This document shows positions 1-8,116 of a stretch of DNA of 64,000 bases, piece after piece. The notes beneath the pieces are model-generated. The model had not been told where the DNA came from. It saw only the letters and a program-made list of their open reading frames with translations, and did no database searches. Each line of letters begins with the position of its first letter. Position 1 is the first letter of the stretch. This DNA comes from Albibacterium sp035514885 (GTDB taxonomy: Bacteria; Bacteroidota; Bacteroidia; Sphingobacteriales; Sphingobacteriaceae). Where the stretch lies: contig NZ_DATJCH010000024.1 of the NCBI RefSeq assembly GCF_035514885.1, forward strand, positions 62,001 through 126,000. Reading direction: 5' to 3'. A program made the translations under genes and the position numbers.

Positions 1-59
1 TCTCAAAAAGCCTCCAGGTAAAAATTGTTGCATCTTTCGCAACGTAAGTTAAATCCTCT

Positions 60-986
60 TTATCTTCCCTTGCGCTTATCTTCTAACCAGTCATCAATTA
101 TTCGTTGTTCTTCTGAAGTTTTGCGTTCTTTATATAAATACCCTTCGGTTTTTTTAATGACACCATTATCGTCAAATGTATACCAAAAATCATATAGTTT
201 CAATTCGGGCAAATAAACCCCTCCTCCATCGATGATCTTAAACTGATCCCAAGTACTAAATGATAGAGAATTATCTGCGTTAGCTGTAATCTTAAATGCA
301 TGCGAAGGACGGTAATCAATAAAATCTCCCTGACTGAACTCATTATTATAATGATACATTCTAACAGTATTTCCATTATCTGTTGCTTGCAAATTCCTCA
401 CCATTTGATAAACCAAAGTATCGTTTGGATTTGTAGTGTTCCTGATCACGGCATCCATATAATAAAGACCAGAATATTTATTCACCATATTTATTCTGAC
501 TAAAGCAACTGTGTCTTCCTTGTTCAATTCAAAAGCACTTGTACCAGTCAGTTTCAAGGGAATCATATACAATGAATCGACATGCAAGGTTGCCGGCTGA
601 ATAAGAATAGGAAACGTGTTATATACTTCACCAGCGTGTATAGTTACTTGCTCAGAAGGATATGAATAAATACTGCTAGCCAGTTTTTGATAATGCGTTA
701 CTTCTGCTGAGAGTTCGCGAGTATTGTATATTCCGATGGCAAGAGGATCCTCTGCCACCTGCACATCTACATTTTGACTTAATGGCCGCGAGCCACCAAC
801 AGCTACTGAAATTGAGATTGTATCGGTTTCGTTACCGATATCCAAATCCCTATCTACTATCGTATTCACAGCATCTACTATATATACTTTAGGAGGAAAT
901 AGATCCATATCAAGTGGAGACTCCGTATCACAACCGGCAATTAACAATACCAGCAGAATTATTGGGCTCAATATTATTTTTTTCAT
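60..986 (-). CDS. DUF1735/DUF4361-type surface lipoprotein of the mannan PUL
   Basis: A 308-residue predicted outer-membrane lipoprotein: a hydrophobic N-terminal signal ends in a lipobox (LLIAGC, Cys19). The following beta-rich region, about residues 30-165, resembles the DUF1735 module found at the N-terminus of BT_3987-type proteins. The C-terminal half, with its YSGLYYMDAVI stretch near 170 and a GGGVYLPELKLYDFWYTF stretch, resembles DUF4361. No catalytic motif is visible, so a glycan-binding or accessory role on the cell surface is inferred rather than seen. It is the fourth gene of the operon after the IPT lipoprotein, SusC and SusD, 29 bp behind SusD. It could also be a chitinase-like protein that lost its GH18 domain, since DUF1735 often precedes GH18. 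Family assignment is by resemblance only. Confidence 0.75.
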   Translation of the reverse strand: MKKIILSPIILLVLLIAGCDTESPLDMDLFPPKVYIVDAVNTIVDRDLDIGNETDTISISVAVGGSRPLSQNVDVQVAEDPLAIGIYNTRELSAEVTHYQKLASSIYSYPSEQVTIHAGEVYNTFPILIQPATLHVDSLYMIPLKLTGTSAFELNKEDTVALVRINMVNKYSGLYYMDAVIRNTTNPNDTLVYQMVRNLQATDNGNTVRMYHYNNEFSQGDFIDYRPSHAFKITANADNSLSFSTWDQFKIIDGGGVYLPELKLYDFWYTFDDNGVIKKTEGYLYKERKTSEEQRIIDDWLEDKRKGR

Positions 987-1015
987 TTTTTAAAGAGTTT
1001 AGTTCAATCAAATAA

Positions 1016-3001
1016 TTACCAACCAGGATTCTGTACCAATTTGGCGTTTTTATCAAGTACGCTTTGGCTTATCGGGAAAAAGTACATTTTGTTACTCCAA
1101 ACTCGTTTCATTGCGGCTTCGGTATTCCATACTCTAACTGTATAAAATTTATCCCTCTCGCTTCGGCTAGCACTAACATCCAGACCAGTCACAGGTTTTC
1201 TATACGCCATCGGTGCATCCAGCCATCTACGTAGGTCAAAATAACGATGATCTTCAAAAAAGAACTCTACTTGCCATTCCTGTTTTATGATTTCACGCAT
1301 CCGCTCACGGTCCGATGCATCTGACAAAGTAATCCCCGGTAACCCAGACCGATACCGAATTTGGTTGAAATATTTCACCATTTCTGCCGGATCCCTAACA
1401 ACTGCCACACCTGACTCATCCGTATATGGCTCTGTCATTTCGTTCATAGCCTCAACATAGCCCAAAAGCACTTCGGCATATCGGAAAATAGGATAGACCT
1501 TAGGACGCTTAGTACTATTCCAGTGATTAATGTCTTCTTGATTAATATATTTTCTAACGGTGTACCCTGTTCTATTATAGCTAAAATTATCTCCACGTGC
1601 ATTCCCATCTTTGTAATAGGTTGCATTGAAATTCTTGTAAGGTTCTGTTCCTCTGAATGATGTACTTGGCCAGATGGTATGGTTAAAACCAATAATAGCA
1701 TAAAACCTTGGTTCGCGATTATCGTGCATTACTGCTCTTTCCGGACTCAGTATATAATCACTTGAAAACACCCTACCAACCCCTACAGGATCTGAAGACT
1801 TTTCTTCTGAAGAAGCTTCACTGTATTGACGACCATCAGCCATTCTGAACGCATCCACCATATCTTGAGTCACGCTGAGTGTACTATTGCCACCGAGCCC
1901 TCCTGCTGGAAAAGCAAATCTATCGTCTACATCCATTCGATCACTAAAATAAATCAGCTCTTTGTTATTCTCGGGACGTACACTGCCATCAAACATTGAT
2001 CGGTATGATTTATAAGGATCAATATCTGCAGCTCCATTTGGGAATGGCATCGTTTTCAAATTAGGATCATTAGTATCTGGAAGTTCCATGGTACCCGTTC
2101 CATTTGTGGTAACAATTTTATCTTGAGTATTCAGCTCGTATTTCCCTAGATCAATAATTCTCTTAAAGGTAGCGGCAGCCATACCCCATTTAGCTGGGTC
2201 GGCACTTTGATTAATAAAGTGAGTACCATCAGAACGCACCCAATCAGAAAAATAGGTATTTCCATTGTAAAGTGGACTTGCATTATATAATTGCAATCTT
2301 GCTTTAACAGCCAATGCTGAGCCTTTTGTAGGCATGTACATAAACGAAATTGCTCGCTCGTTAGGAAGCAATTCAGCCGCTTTCTCTAAATTATCAGTAA
2401 TATAATTTACACATTCCTCAAAAGTGGATCGCTCGTAAGACACATTTTCAACAGCCTCATCGGTATCAAATGGTTGATCTGGAAGTATTGGAACAGGACC
2501 ATACAATCTTACCAAACTATAATAAAAATATGCTCGGAGGAAATGTGCCAAGCCAGTATAATCACGTCGCTCCGCATCCGTTAATTCTTTAGTTTCACCG
2601 ATACGCGCTATAATTATATTTGCTTTTCGGATCCCTTTGTAATAATCTGGCCATGGATTCACGTTTCTTGTATTTCGGGGAGTCACAGCATCCACTACCA
2701 GACTGCTGCCAGGGTGGTTGTCATCAATCCAAGGCTGAATCGCCTCATCCGATCCCATACCACTAGGAAAATTCGCATGAATATCCCAGTCGCCCACGAA
2801 ATTTGACTCGTCTTTCAAGTAGGCTGCGGTCCCGTTAATGTATTCCAGAACTCTAGATTTACTGACAAAAATTGAATCGATCGTCATCTTGTCATAAACG
2901 TACTCGTCAATATCTATATACTTTTCGCAGGACGACAACAACAGTGTTCCGCTGCATAATAGTAATAGTATTCGGTTAAATATTTTCACAATTGGTTTCA
3001 T
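1016..3001 (-). CDS. SusD/RagB-family outer-membrane glycan-binding lipoprotein
   Basis: A 661-residue SusD homologue. The signal peptide ends in a lipobox (LLLSSCEKY, Cys25). The N-terminal TPR-like half contains the family pattern ARIGETKELTDAERRDYTGL followed by AHFLRAYFYYSLVRLYGPVPIL (about 130-175). The C-terminus carries the conserved EWQVEFFFEDHRYFDLRRW block and ends with a typical NPGW. SusD proteins lie on the cell surface and form a lid over the SusC channel, capturing oligosaccharides. It sits 11 bp behind the susC-like gene and is surely co-transcribed with it. The length is slightly above the usual 500-600 residues. The ligand, probably a mannose-rich glycan, is inferred from the mannosidases nearby and not from this sequence. 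Confidence 0.95.
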   Translation of the reverse strand: MKPIVKIFNRILLLLCSGTLLLSSCEKYIDIDEYVYDKMTIDSIFVSKSRVLEYINGTAAYLKDESNFVGDWDIHANFPSGMGSDEAIQPWIDDNHPGSSLVVDAVTPRNTRNVNPWPDYYKGIRKANIIIARIGETKELTDAERRDYTGLAHFLRAYFYYSLVRLYGPVPILPDQPFDTDEAVENVSYERSTFEECVNYITDNLEKAAELLPNERAISFMYMPTKGSALAVKARLQLYNASPLYNGNTYFSDWVRSDGTHFINQSADPAKWGMAAATFKRIIDLGKYELNTQDKIVTTNGTGTMELPDTNDPNLKTMPFPNGAADIDPYKSYRSMFDGSVRPENNKELIYFSDRMDVDDRFAFPAGGLGGNSTLSVTQDMVDAFRMADGRQYSEASSEEKSSDPVGVGRVFSSDYILSPERAVMHDNREPRFYAIIGFNHTIWPSTSFRGTEPYKNFNATYYKDGNARGDNFSYNRTGYTVRKYINQEDINHWNSTKRPKVYPIFRYAEVLLGYVEAMNEMTEPYTDESGVAVVRDPAEMVKYFNQIRYRSGLPGITLSDASDRERMREIIKQEWQVEFFFEDHRYFDLRRWLDAPMAYRKPVTGLDVSASRSERDKFYTVRVWNTEAAMKRVWSNKMYFFPISQSVLDKNAKLVQNPGW

Positions 3002-3012
3002 AGCTATTAAAA

Positions 3013-6000
3013 TTAGAATTTAAGAATCACCTGCATGGTATAAACACTCTGTCTTGGGTATGCAGCTCCACTTGAGGAAGCTTGAGCTGGGTCAAAAATC
3101 TTAACCTTATCCCAGACATGTAAGTTATCACCAACTATACTAAATGTTCCACTACTGATACCAAGACGTTGCAAAAATGCTCCTTCTGCTCGGTACGAAA
3201 GTTGGACATTAGCCAATCGTAAATAACTACCATCATTTAACCAGTGGGTAGATGCCCGATTATTATTACTATTTCCTCCGTAAGAGAGACGAGGAAACTG
3301 TGCATTGGGATTTTCAGTTGATGGATCCCCAGAAATCAAAGAAGAAGTCCATCTATTTGACTGATCTGCCACAATATCCAACACATTTCCAATTTCTTTC
3401 CCAGAAAAAGGGAAGAAACCATTACCTCCACTAAAGTACTTAACACGTGATACTCCTTCAAAAAGTCCACTAATGCTCCATTTCTTCCAATTAAATTCTG
3501 CGGCCAAGCCATATTGTATTTGCGGTACATTAGAATATTCTAAAGGAACAACATCAAAGTCGTCGATAACACCATCACCATTTATATCTTTATATTTGAT
3601 ATCTCCTGGTAATACTTCGCCTTCCCATGTCTGTCTTGGACTGTTTTGAATCTCCTCTTCGTCCTCAAATAACCCTAATGCAATTAATCCTCGGTTTATA
3701 CCCCACTGATATCCTGTACTTGACATGTATGGAAACCGAACGATCGATTCTTCAAACTCTAATATTTCATTCTTAGATTGGGTGAAATTAGCACGCAACA
3801 TCATAGAAGCATCTGAACTAAGCGTTTGACGATATGAAACAAAACCATCAATACCCCAACTCTTCATTTTTCCAACATTGGCGAACGGTAAGGTTACTAA
3901 TCCCATTTCATCAGGAATACTCGCTCTTTGTTGATAAATACCAGATCTTACGTCTTTAAAGAAGTCAACTGTCATTTCAAACTTATTGTTCAGAAAATTT
4001 ACATCAAGCCCAAAATTTGATTTCGTTGCCGTTTCCCATCGCAGATTTGAGGAACCTACTTGTGTTTCTGTATATCCACTTCCTGAGTTCCACAAACCAC
4101 TTCCACTAGGTCCCATTAATGTCAGGTATGGAAATCTAGTATTCATACGATCGTTTCCAACACTTCCATATGAACCTCTAATTTTTAACATATCGAGGAA
4201 AGGAACAATTTCCTTTACACCATGGTAATTCGTAGGTACCCACCCAACCGAAACAGCAGGAAAAACACCAAATCTTTTCCCTCTCTCAAAGGCTTCTGAA
4301 CCTGTGTATCCAATATTTCCTTCTAGAAAATATGTATTTCTAAATGAATAGGTAGCGCGACCTGAAAGACCTATATATCGTTTCGGTATTGCAGTTAAAT
4401 CAGTTTTATTAAGTGAACTAATATAATCTTCAACATAGAAATGTGTAAGACCGGTAACATAATGATCCCCAAAAGTACGCTGATAGTTTGTTCTCGCTTC
4501 AAAATAATATTTTCTATCATTATCAGTAGCAACTGAATAAACAGGATCAGAGGCATCTCTAATCTTTTCTAAATTTAATTCTCCATTTCTCTTTCTTGGG
4601 CGTGCGTAGTAAAGGGCCGGAGTTTTAGTTCTGGCTGATGATGCTTCACTATTAGTATTCATATTAAACAATGCATTAAAGCTAAGTCCTTCAGTAATGA
4701 TCTTCAGATCTTGCTGAAATCCCAAGTTTAAGTTGTTTGTGTTTCTTGAATACTTTCTGAATCCAGTATGATTAAGCAAGACATATGGATTAATCTGGTC
4801 ATTATTGTTACCATATGCTGGAAGTAGGCCATTTGAGAAAACGACGGGCACAGTAACAGGTGTGATGTTAGCTTGTGCATCCCAAAGCGCTTGACTATCA
4901 TTCCCAAATCCTGGGAAATTTTGATTAACAACTACATTTTCCATTCCCAAAGTCAGTATCGAAGTCGGCGATAGGTTTATATCGATATTAGCTCTGAAAT
5001 TATATTGTTTATAGCCAATATTTGTATCATATTTATTAATCCCAGCATCCTGCTTCAGTAATGCGTCTTTGTTCAGCAATCCCAAACTCATGTAATATCT
5101 AGCAACCTGTCCACCGCCTGAAGCGCTGAAATGCGATTGTTGATTCCATGTATAGTCTCTTAATAAAACATCCCGCCAGTTAACATTAGGATGAAGATCT
5201 GGATCAATACCGCTTTTAAAAAGTTCTATATCAACGTCGTTATAGATAGGATCCAATCCTCTTGACAATGCAGCTTCATTGGCCAGACTTGCATATCTAT
5301 TGGCATCTATATAATTTGGCATACGAGGAGAATATGATATCCCTACGTTAGACTTAACACTAACAGCAAGCTTACCTGCAGTTCCCCTTTTCGTCGTTAC
5401 CAATACAACACCATTTGCACCTCTTACACCATATACGGCTGTAGCAGAAGCATCTCTCAAAATTGTAAAACTTGCGATATCTTCTGGATCAAGAGTATTG
5501 ATGTTACCTTCTACACCATCAACTAATACCAATGCTGATGATCCCGCACCAAACGTACTTATTCCACGAATCCAAAACTGAGAAAGATCTTGTCCTGGCT
5601 CACCACTTCGAAGTACCGAAACAACACCCGGTACACGCCCACCCAGCATATTTGCAATGGATGTAGATGGTACCTTTAATTCATCTACTTTAACATTGGT
5701 AATCGCTCCTGTTACTGAAATCTTACGCTGAGTACTATGACCTACGACAATAGCTTCCTCCATTTCAATAAACGTCTCCGTTAGAACAATACGCATGCGC
5801 TCATCTGTCTTTTCGATTGGAACTTCAAGTTTTTCAAATCCAACCAAAGAAAAAACAAGAGTCTGTCCTTTCTCTAAATTTGTAATCTTAAAACGTCCAT
5901 CTGGATCGGTTGCGCCTCCATTGTTCGGATTTTCTTTTACCGACACGGAAACATCTGATAACACTGTTCCATTTTCTGACATAACCAAACCACTGGCAGT

Positions 6001-6078
6001 TAAATTAGACTGTGCGAACAGAGGGATTTGCCATAACAATGTTAAACAAACAAATATAATTGTTAATATCCTATTCAT
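3013..6078 (-). CDS. SusC/RagA-family TonB-linked outer-membrane glycan importer
   Basis: A 1021-residue TonB-dependent transporter. In order it has a signal peptide (1-22, ending LFAQS), a carboxypeptidase-regulatory-like beta-sandwich (about 25-110), a TonB-box/plug region beginning near EEAIVVGHSTQRK, the SusC plug signature with VRGANGVVLVTTKRG (about 215-235), and a 22-strand beta-barrel ending in a terminal aromatic (VILKF). It imports oligosaccharides bound by its SusD partner into the periplasm using TonB energy. It is the second gene of the PUL operon, 35 bp behind the IPT lipoprotein gene. There is no N-terminal STN domain, so signalling to an ECF sigma/anti-sigma pair is not expected. 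That fits regulation by the nearby hybrid two-component system instead. Confidence 0.96.
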   Translation of the reverse strand: MNRILTIIFVCLTLLWQIPLFAQSNLTASGLVMSENGTVLSDVSVSVKENPNNGGATDPDGRFKITNLEKGQTLVFSLVGFEKLEVPIEKTDERMRIVLTETFIEMEEAIVVGHSTQRKISVTGAITNVKVDELKVPSTSIANMLGGRVPGVVSVLRSGEPGQDLSQFWIRGISTFGAGSSALVLVDGVEGNINTLDPEDIASFTILRDASATAVYGVRGANGVVLVTTKRGTAGKLAVSVKSNVGISYSPRMPNYIDANRYASLANEAALSRGLDPIYNDVDIELFKSGIDPDLHPNVNWRDVLLRDYTWNQQSHFSASGGGQVARYYMSLGLLNKDALLKQDAGINKYDTNIGYKQYNFRANIDINLSPTSILTLGMENVVVNQNFPGFGNDSQALWDAQANITPVTVPVVFSNGLLPAYGNNNDQINPYVLLNHTGFRKYSRNTNNLNLGFQQDLKIITEGLSFNALFNMNTNSEASSARTKTPALYYARPRKRNGELNLEKIRDASDPVYSVATDNDRKYYFEARTNYQRTFGDHYVTGLTHFYVEDYISSLNKTDLTAIPKRYIGLSGRATYSFRNTYFLEGNIGYTGSEAFERGKRFGVFPAVSVGWVPTNYHGVKEIVPFLDMLKIRGSYGSVGNDRMNTRFPYLTLMGPSGSGLWNSGSGYTETQVGSSNLRWETATKSNFGLDVNFLNNKFEMTVDFFKDVRSGIYQQRASIPDEMGLVTLPFANVGKMKSWGIDGFVSYRQTLSSDASMMLRANFTQSKNEILEFEESIVRFPYMSSTGYQWGINRGLIALGLFEDEEEIQNSPRQTWEGEVLPGDIKYKDINGDGVIDDFDVVPLEYSNVPQIQYGLAAEFNWKKWSISGLFEGVSRVKYFSGGNGFFPFSGKEIGNVLDIVADQSNRWTSSLISGDPSTENPNAQFPRLSYGGNSNNNRASTHWLNDGSYLRLANVQLSYRAEGAFLQRLGISSGTFSIVGDNLHVWDKVKIFDPAQASSSGAAYPRQSVYTMQVILKF

Positions 6079-6113
6079 TTTTCAATATATAAAAGGGTTA
6101 AATTCCTTGTGAA

Positions 6114-7541
6114 TTATTCAATAGATAATTTCCTAACCGTGCGATCGTTTCCTCCTGCAATATAGTAGTTACCTTCAAAGTCGATTGCTAAATTCCTTGG
6201 ACTGTTAAAGCGCGATTCCAATGGATCACCATTAACTAGAGGGTTATTACTGCCCGGTCTTCCAGCGACAAGCTCAACTGCATCACCTACAATCTTACTA
6301 ATGTATTGTCCATTTCTATTAACCACAAGAATCTCCCCCATATCGTTAACTACCATCCCATGTGGCTGATTAAATTGGGCATCTTTCAAGCGATTTCCAG
6401 CAGTAAACCCAGAACCATTGTGTCCAGCATACAGTGTACTAATCCATGAACCATCTGCACTCTTAGTCAACTGGTAGATAGCATGCTCTTGGCTGAAGGA
6501 AGCAAAGAAACAATTGTGGTATTTACTGTAAGTAATGTAAGAATCCTGCCAAGTACCAAAATTTCTAGGCAAATTTATTGCTAAACCATCCTTAGGTTTA
6601 ATTTCACCACCATAGTTATCAGGATTTATAGAACCTGGCTTTTGATCGGCCGCACTAAAAATCTTATAACTTTTTGCAGCTAGGTCGATTTCTGCAATCC
6701 TACCTTTGTTATCTAACCAATAAAGTGTATTATCATCTTCACCAAAAGTAGATGAAGCACCGTGTGTATTGTCTACATCTGCATTCGTAATCACGATACC
6801 TACAGGATTTCCAGCCCAACTTTCTTCTGGGCTAAATACGTAAACCGCATGATCATTCCCATCCCAGTCACCTCTCATTTTGACACCGTAGAATTTGTCT
6901 CGGGTGCTAGGCACTGCGGGAGCGCCAAGATTTGCAGGGCTTGAAACTTTCTGCAACTTACTATCATCTAACGACATTATAAATACTCGATTACCCCATC
7001 CAGTTTCAACCATGACTACAATGTCTTCGTTCCTTCCTTTTACAGTTCCAACATAATGTACTTCACCAAATGTCACAGCATTTATATCAACATTTGAATA
7101 ATCTCCATCAGCCATCCAAGCATCAACTCCTAGCCTTCCTGCAATGGTCTTCACTGATCGGCTTTGTTTATATTTAAATTGAACTCCCTCTAGTGTGAGA
7201 CTATCTGAACCTACTACGACCGATATTGGGTTATAACCATCACTTTGTTTCGGCACAAGTCCGGTGATACTCTTTCCATCAGTTGATATAAGTACCGCCC
7301 TTTTATCCCCAAAGTAAACTTTCATATCCTCAAGTTTACCTGGAAAATTCCCTTCAACGATAAAATCCTCGTCAATGATTCCATAAGATGGTATGATTCC
7401 AGTCACTGATGTTGGCTTTGTTGAATCATATTTATTTGCTATTGCTGGAATCTTCTCGATCTCTTCTGTGCCACTATTACAGGCAACAAAACCAATACTT
7501 AAGACAATAGCCAAAAAAAATATTTGAATACTTTCTTTCAT
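6114..7541 (-). CDS. IPT/TIG domain plus NHL-type beta-propeller lipoprotein
   Basis: A 475-residue predicted surface lipoprotein. The signal ends in a lipobox (GFVACNSG, Cys21). An IPT/TIG immunoglobulin-like domain (about 40-125) carries the usual GIIPSYGIIDEDFIVEGNFPG pattern in pieces. The rest is a beta-propeller with NHL-like blades: FNQPHGMVVNDMGEILVVNR near 395-415 and FNSPRNLAIDFEGNYYIAGG near 450-470. Proteins of this architecture are frequent in PULs beside SusC/SusD and are thought to bind glycan at the surface. It is the first gene of the operon. The 575-bp region upstream contains the likely promoter and regulator site. No catalytic residues are evident. Assignment to the architecture is firm and the ligand is unknown. 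Confidence 0.88.
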   Translation of the reverse strand: MKESIQIFFLAIVLSIGFVACNSGTEEIEKIPAIANKYDSTKPTSVTGIIPSYGIIDEDFIVEGNFPGKLEDMKVYFGDKRAVLISTDGKSITGLVPKQSDGYNPISVVVGSDSLTLEGVQFKYKQSRSVKTIAGRLGVDAWMADGDYSNVDINAVTFGEVHYVGTVKGRNEDIVVMVETGWGNRVFIMSLDDSKLQKVSSPANLGAPAVPSTRDKFYGVKMRGDWDGNDHAVYVFSPEESWAGNPVGIVITNADVDNTHGASSTFGEDDNTLYWLDNKGRIAEIDLAAKSYKIFSAADQKPGSINPDNYGGEIKPKDGLAINLPRNFGTWQDSYITYSKYHNCFFASFSQEHAIYQLTKSADGSWISTLYAGHNGSGFTAGNRLKDAQFNQPHGMVVNDMGEILVVNRNGQYISKIVGDAVELVAGRPGSNNPLVNGDPLESRFNSPRNLAIDFEGNYYIAGGNDRTVRKLSIE

Positions 7542-7639
7542 TCTTTTCTATTTTAAATTAAATCAAAAATGGTTTACATGCGAATCTTCCGCTTTTAAAC
7601 ATCATCAAGTTCATAACTTCAGCTTGTACGTAACCAACT

Positions 7640-7657
7640 TACATAGTGTATTATGTA
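7640..7657 (-). promoter_or_regulatory. Inverted repeat TACATA-N6-TATGTA in the SusCD operon leader
   Basis: Perfect 6-bp arms around a 6-base spacer, itself bracketed by TTGTAC at 7624-7629 and GTACAA at 7655-7660, about 100 nt before the first gene. It may be a protein site or a small hairpin in the leader RNA. The function is not known. Confidence 0.35.
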
Positions 7658-7682
7658 CAAATTCAGCAATTAGTAAAACCGA

Positions 7683-7706
7683 TGTTGGTAGGTTTATAAA
7701 CCAACA
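7683..7706 (-). promoter_or_regulatory. Dyad TGTTGGT-N10-ACCAACA in the SusCD operon leader
   Basis: A perfect 7-bp stem enclosing a loop that itself contains most of the 12-bp palindrome GGTTTATAAACC (7691-7702). It lies just downstream of the short leader ORF in the direction of transcription, a position where a hairpin could respond to translation of that ORF. This role is inferred. Confidence 0.4.
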
Positions 7707-7718
7707 GATATCATGAAG

Positions 7719-7826
7719 TTAACAATCAAGCATGCTGTTGGTGCCAATACCGCTGTAGGGTGTTCTTCGAAATATTAAGTGTAAACAGCAGGGGAAGAGT
7801 AAGGAGCAAGAGTACTTTTTTTTCAT
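7719..7826 (-). CDS. Possible 35-codon leader peptide with an A8 slippage run
   Basis: On the minus strand an ATG is followed at once by eight A residues. Read straight, it gives 35 residues beginning MKKKYSCSLLFPCC and ending at TAA (7719-7721). Read with one added or two removed A residues, it gives a signal-like peptide, KKVLLLLTLPLLFTLNIS, continuing to a TGA at 7726-7728. The second reading looks more protein-like, so the locus may be a slippage-controlled leader, a frameshifted remnant, or chance. It lies between the predicted promoter and the first PUL gene. Its translation is unproven. Confidence 0.35.
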   Translation of the reverse strand: MKKKYSCSLLFPCCLHLIFRRTPYSGIGTNSMLDC

Positions 7827-7961
7827 AATAATTTAGTGTTAGATTAGTTTAGTATAATAGTTCTTGCAACATTGTATAATTGGCTAATACAACGTAACTC
7901 CATCAACCCAAAATAATTGCACCAAAATATATTATGGGTCGACCGAGGTAAATTGGTTAAT

Positions 7962-7969
7962 CAAATGTA
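7962..7969 (-). promoter_or_regulatory. -7 promoter element of the IPT-SusC-SusD operon
   Basis: TACATTTG on the minus strand matches the Bacteroidota TAnnTTTG -7 element exactly and is identical to the elements before the arginine leader and two TonB receptor genes in this window. Transcription would start near 7957, leaving a leader of about 415 nt. A clear -33 box is not visible, as expected for an activator-dependent promoter. Confidence 0.5.
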
Positions 7970-7998
7970 ATCGAGAGATTCATTTTAAGATAGCACAA

Positions 7999-8033
7999 TT
8001 GTTCAAAATGATATTTAATTTGTTCAATCAGAT
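7999..8033 (-). promoter_or_regulatory. Candidate HTCS operator: 21-bp-spaced direct repeat
   Basis: TTGTTCAAAATGAT (7999-8012) and TTGTTCAATCAGAT (8020-8033) share 11 of 14 bases, including an identical 8-base core, and are offset by exactly 21 bp, two helical turns. They centre near -48 and -69 relative to the predicted start of the SusCD operon. That is the usual geometry for AraC-family activators binding as a pair. The HTCS with an AraC-type domain is encoded immediately upstream, so it is the obvious candidate protein. Binding is inferred. Confidence 0.5.
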
Positions 8034-8116
8034 CAATAACTATTGATAACTAACTAGTTACACTATAACGCAACTATAAAAACTTGTCCAATTATAAATG
8101 TTTTTGGAAGATTAAT

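Larger units (their letters stand above)
7542..8116. other. 575-bp control region between the HTCS gene and the SusCD operon
   Basis: No long gene is present. Reading in the direction of the SusCD operon (minus strand), it holds a 21-bp-spaced direct repeat at 7999-8033, a -7 element at 7962-7969, and a roughly 410-nt untranslated leader. The leader contains a short ORF at 7719-7826 and inverted repeats at 7683-7706 and 7640-7657. A leader this long before the first gene suggests a further layer of post-transcriptional control. The 3' end of the HTCS gene lies at 8117. Confidence 0.6.

Noticed and set aside
1..33. Start of another minus-strand PUL gene (ATG at 33, MQQFLPGGFLR visible)
   Set aside because: Only 11 codons are in the window, with no signal-peptide or family feature yet visible, and an open frame of that length is expected by chance.
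7670..7690. Second LacI operator in the SusCD leader (AAAACCGATGTT)
   Set aside because: It has a central CG but few symmetric positions, and its spacing differs from the site at 20752-20769.
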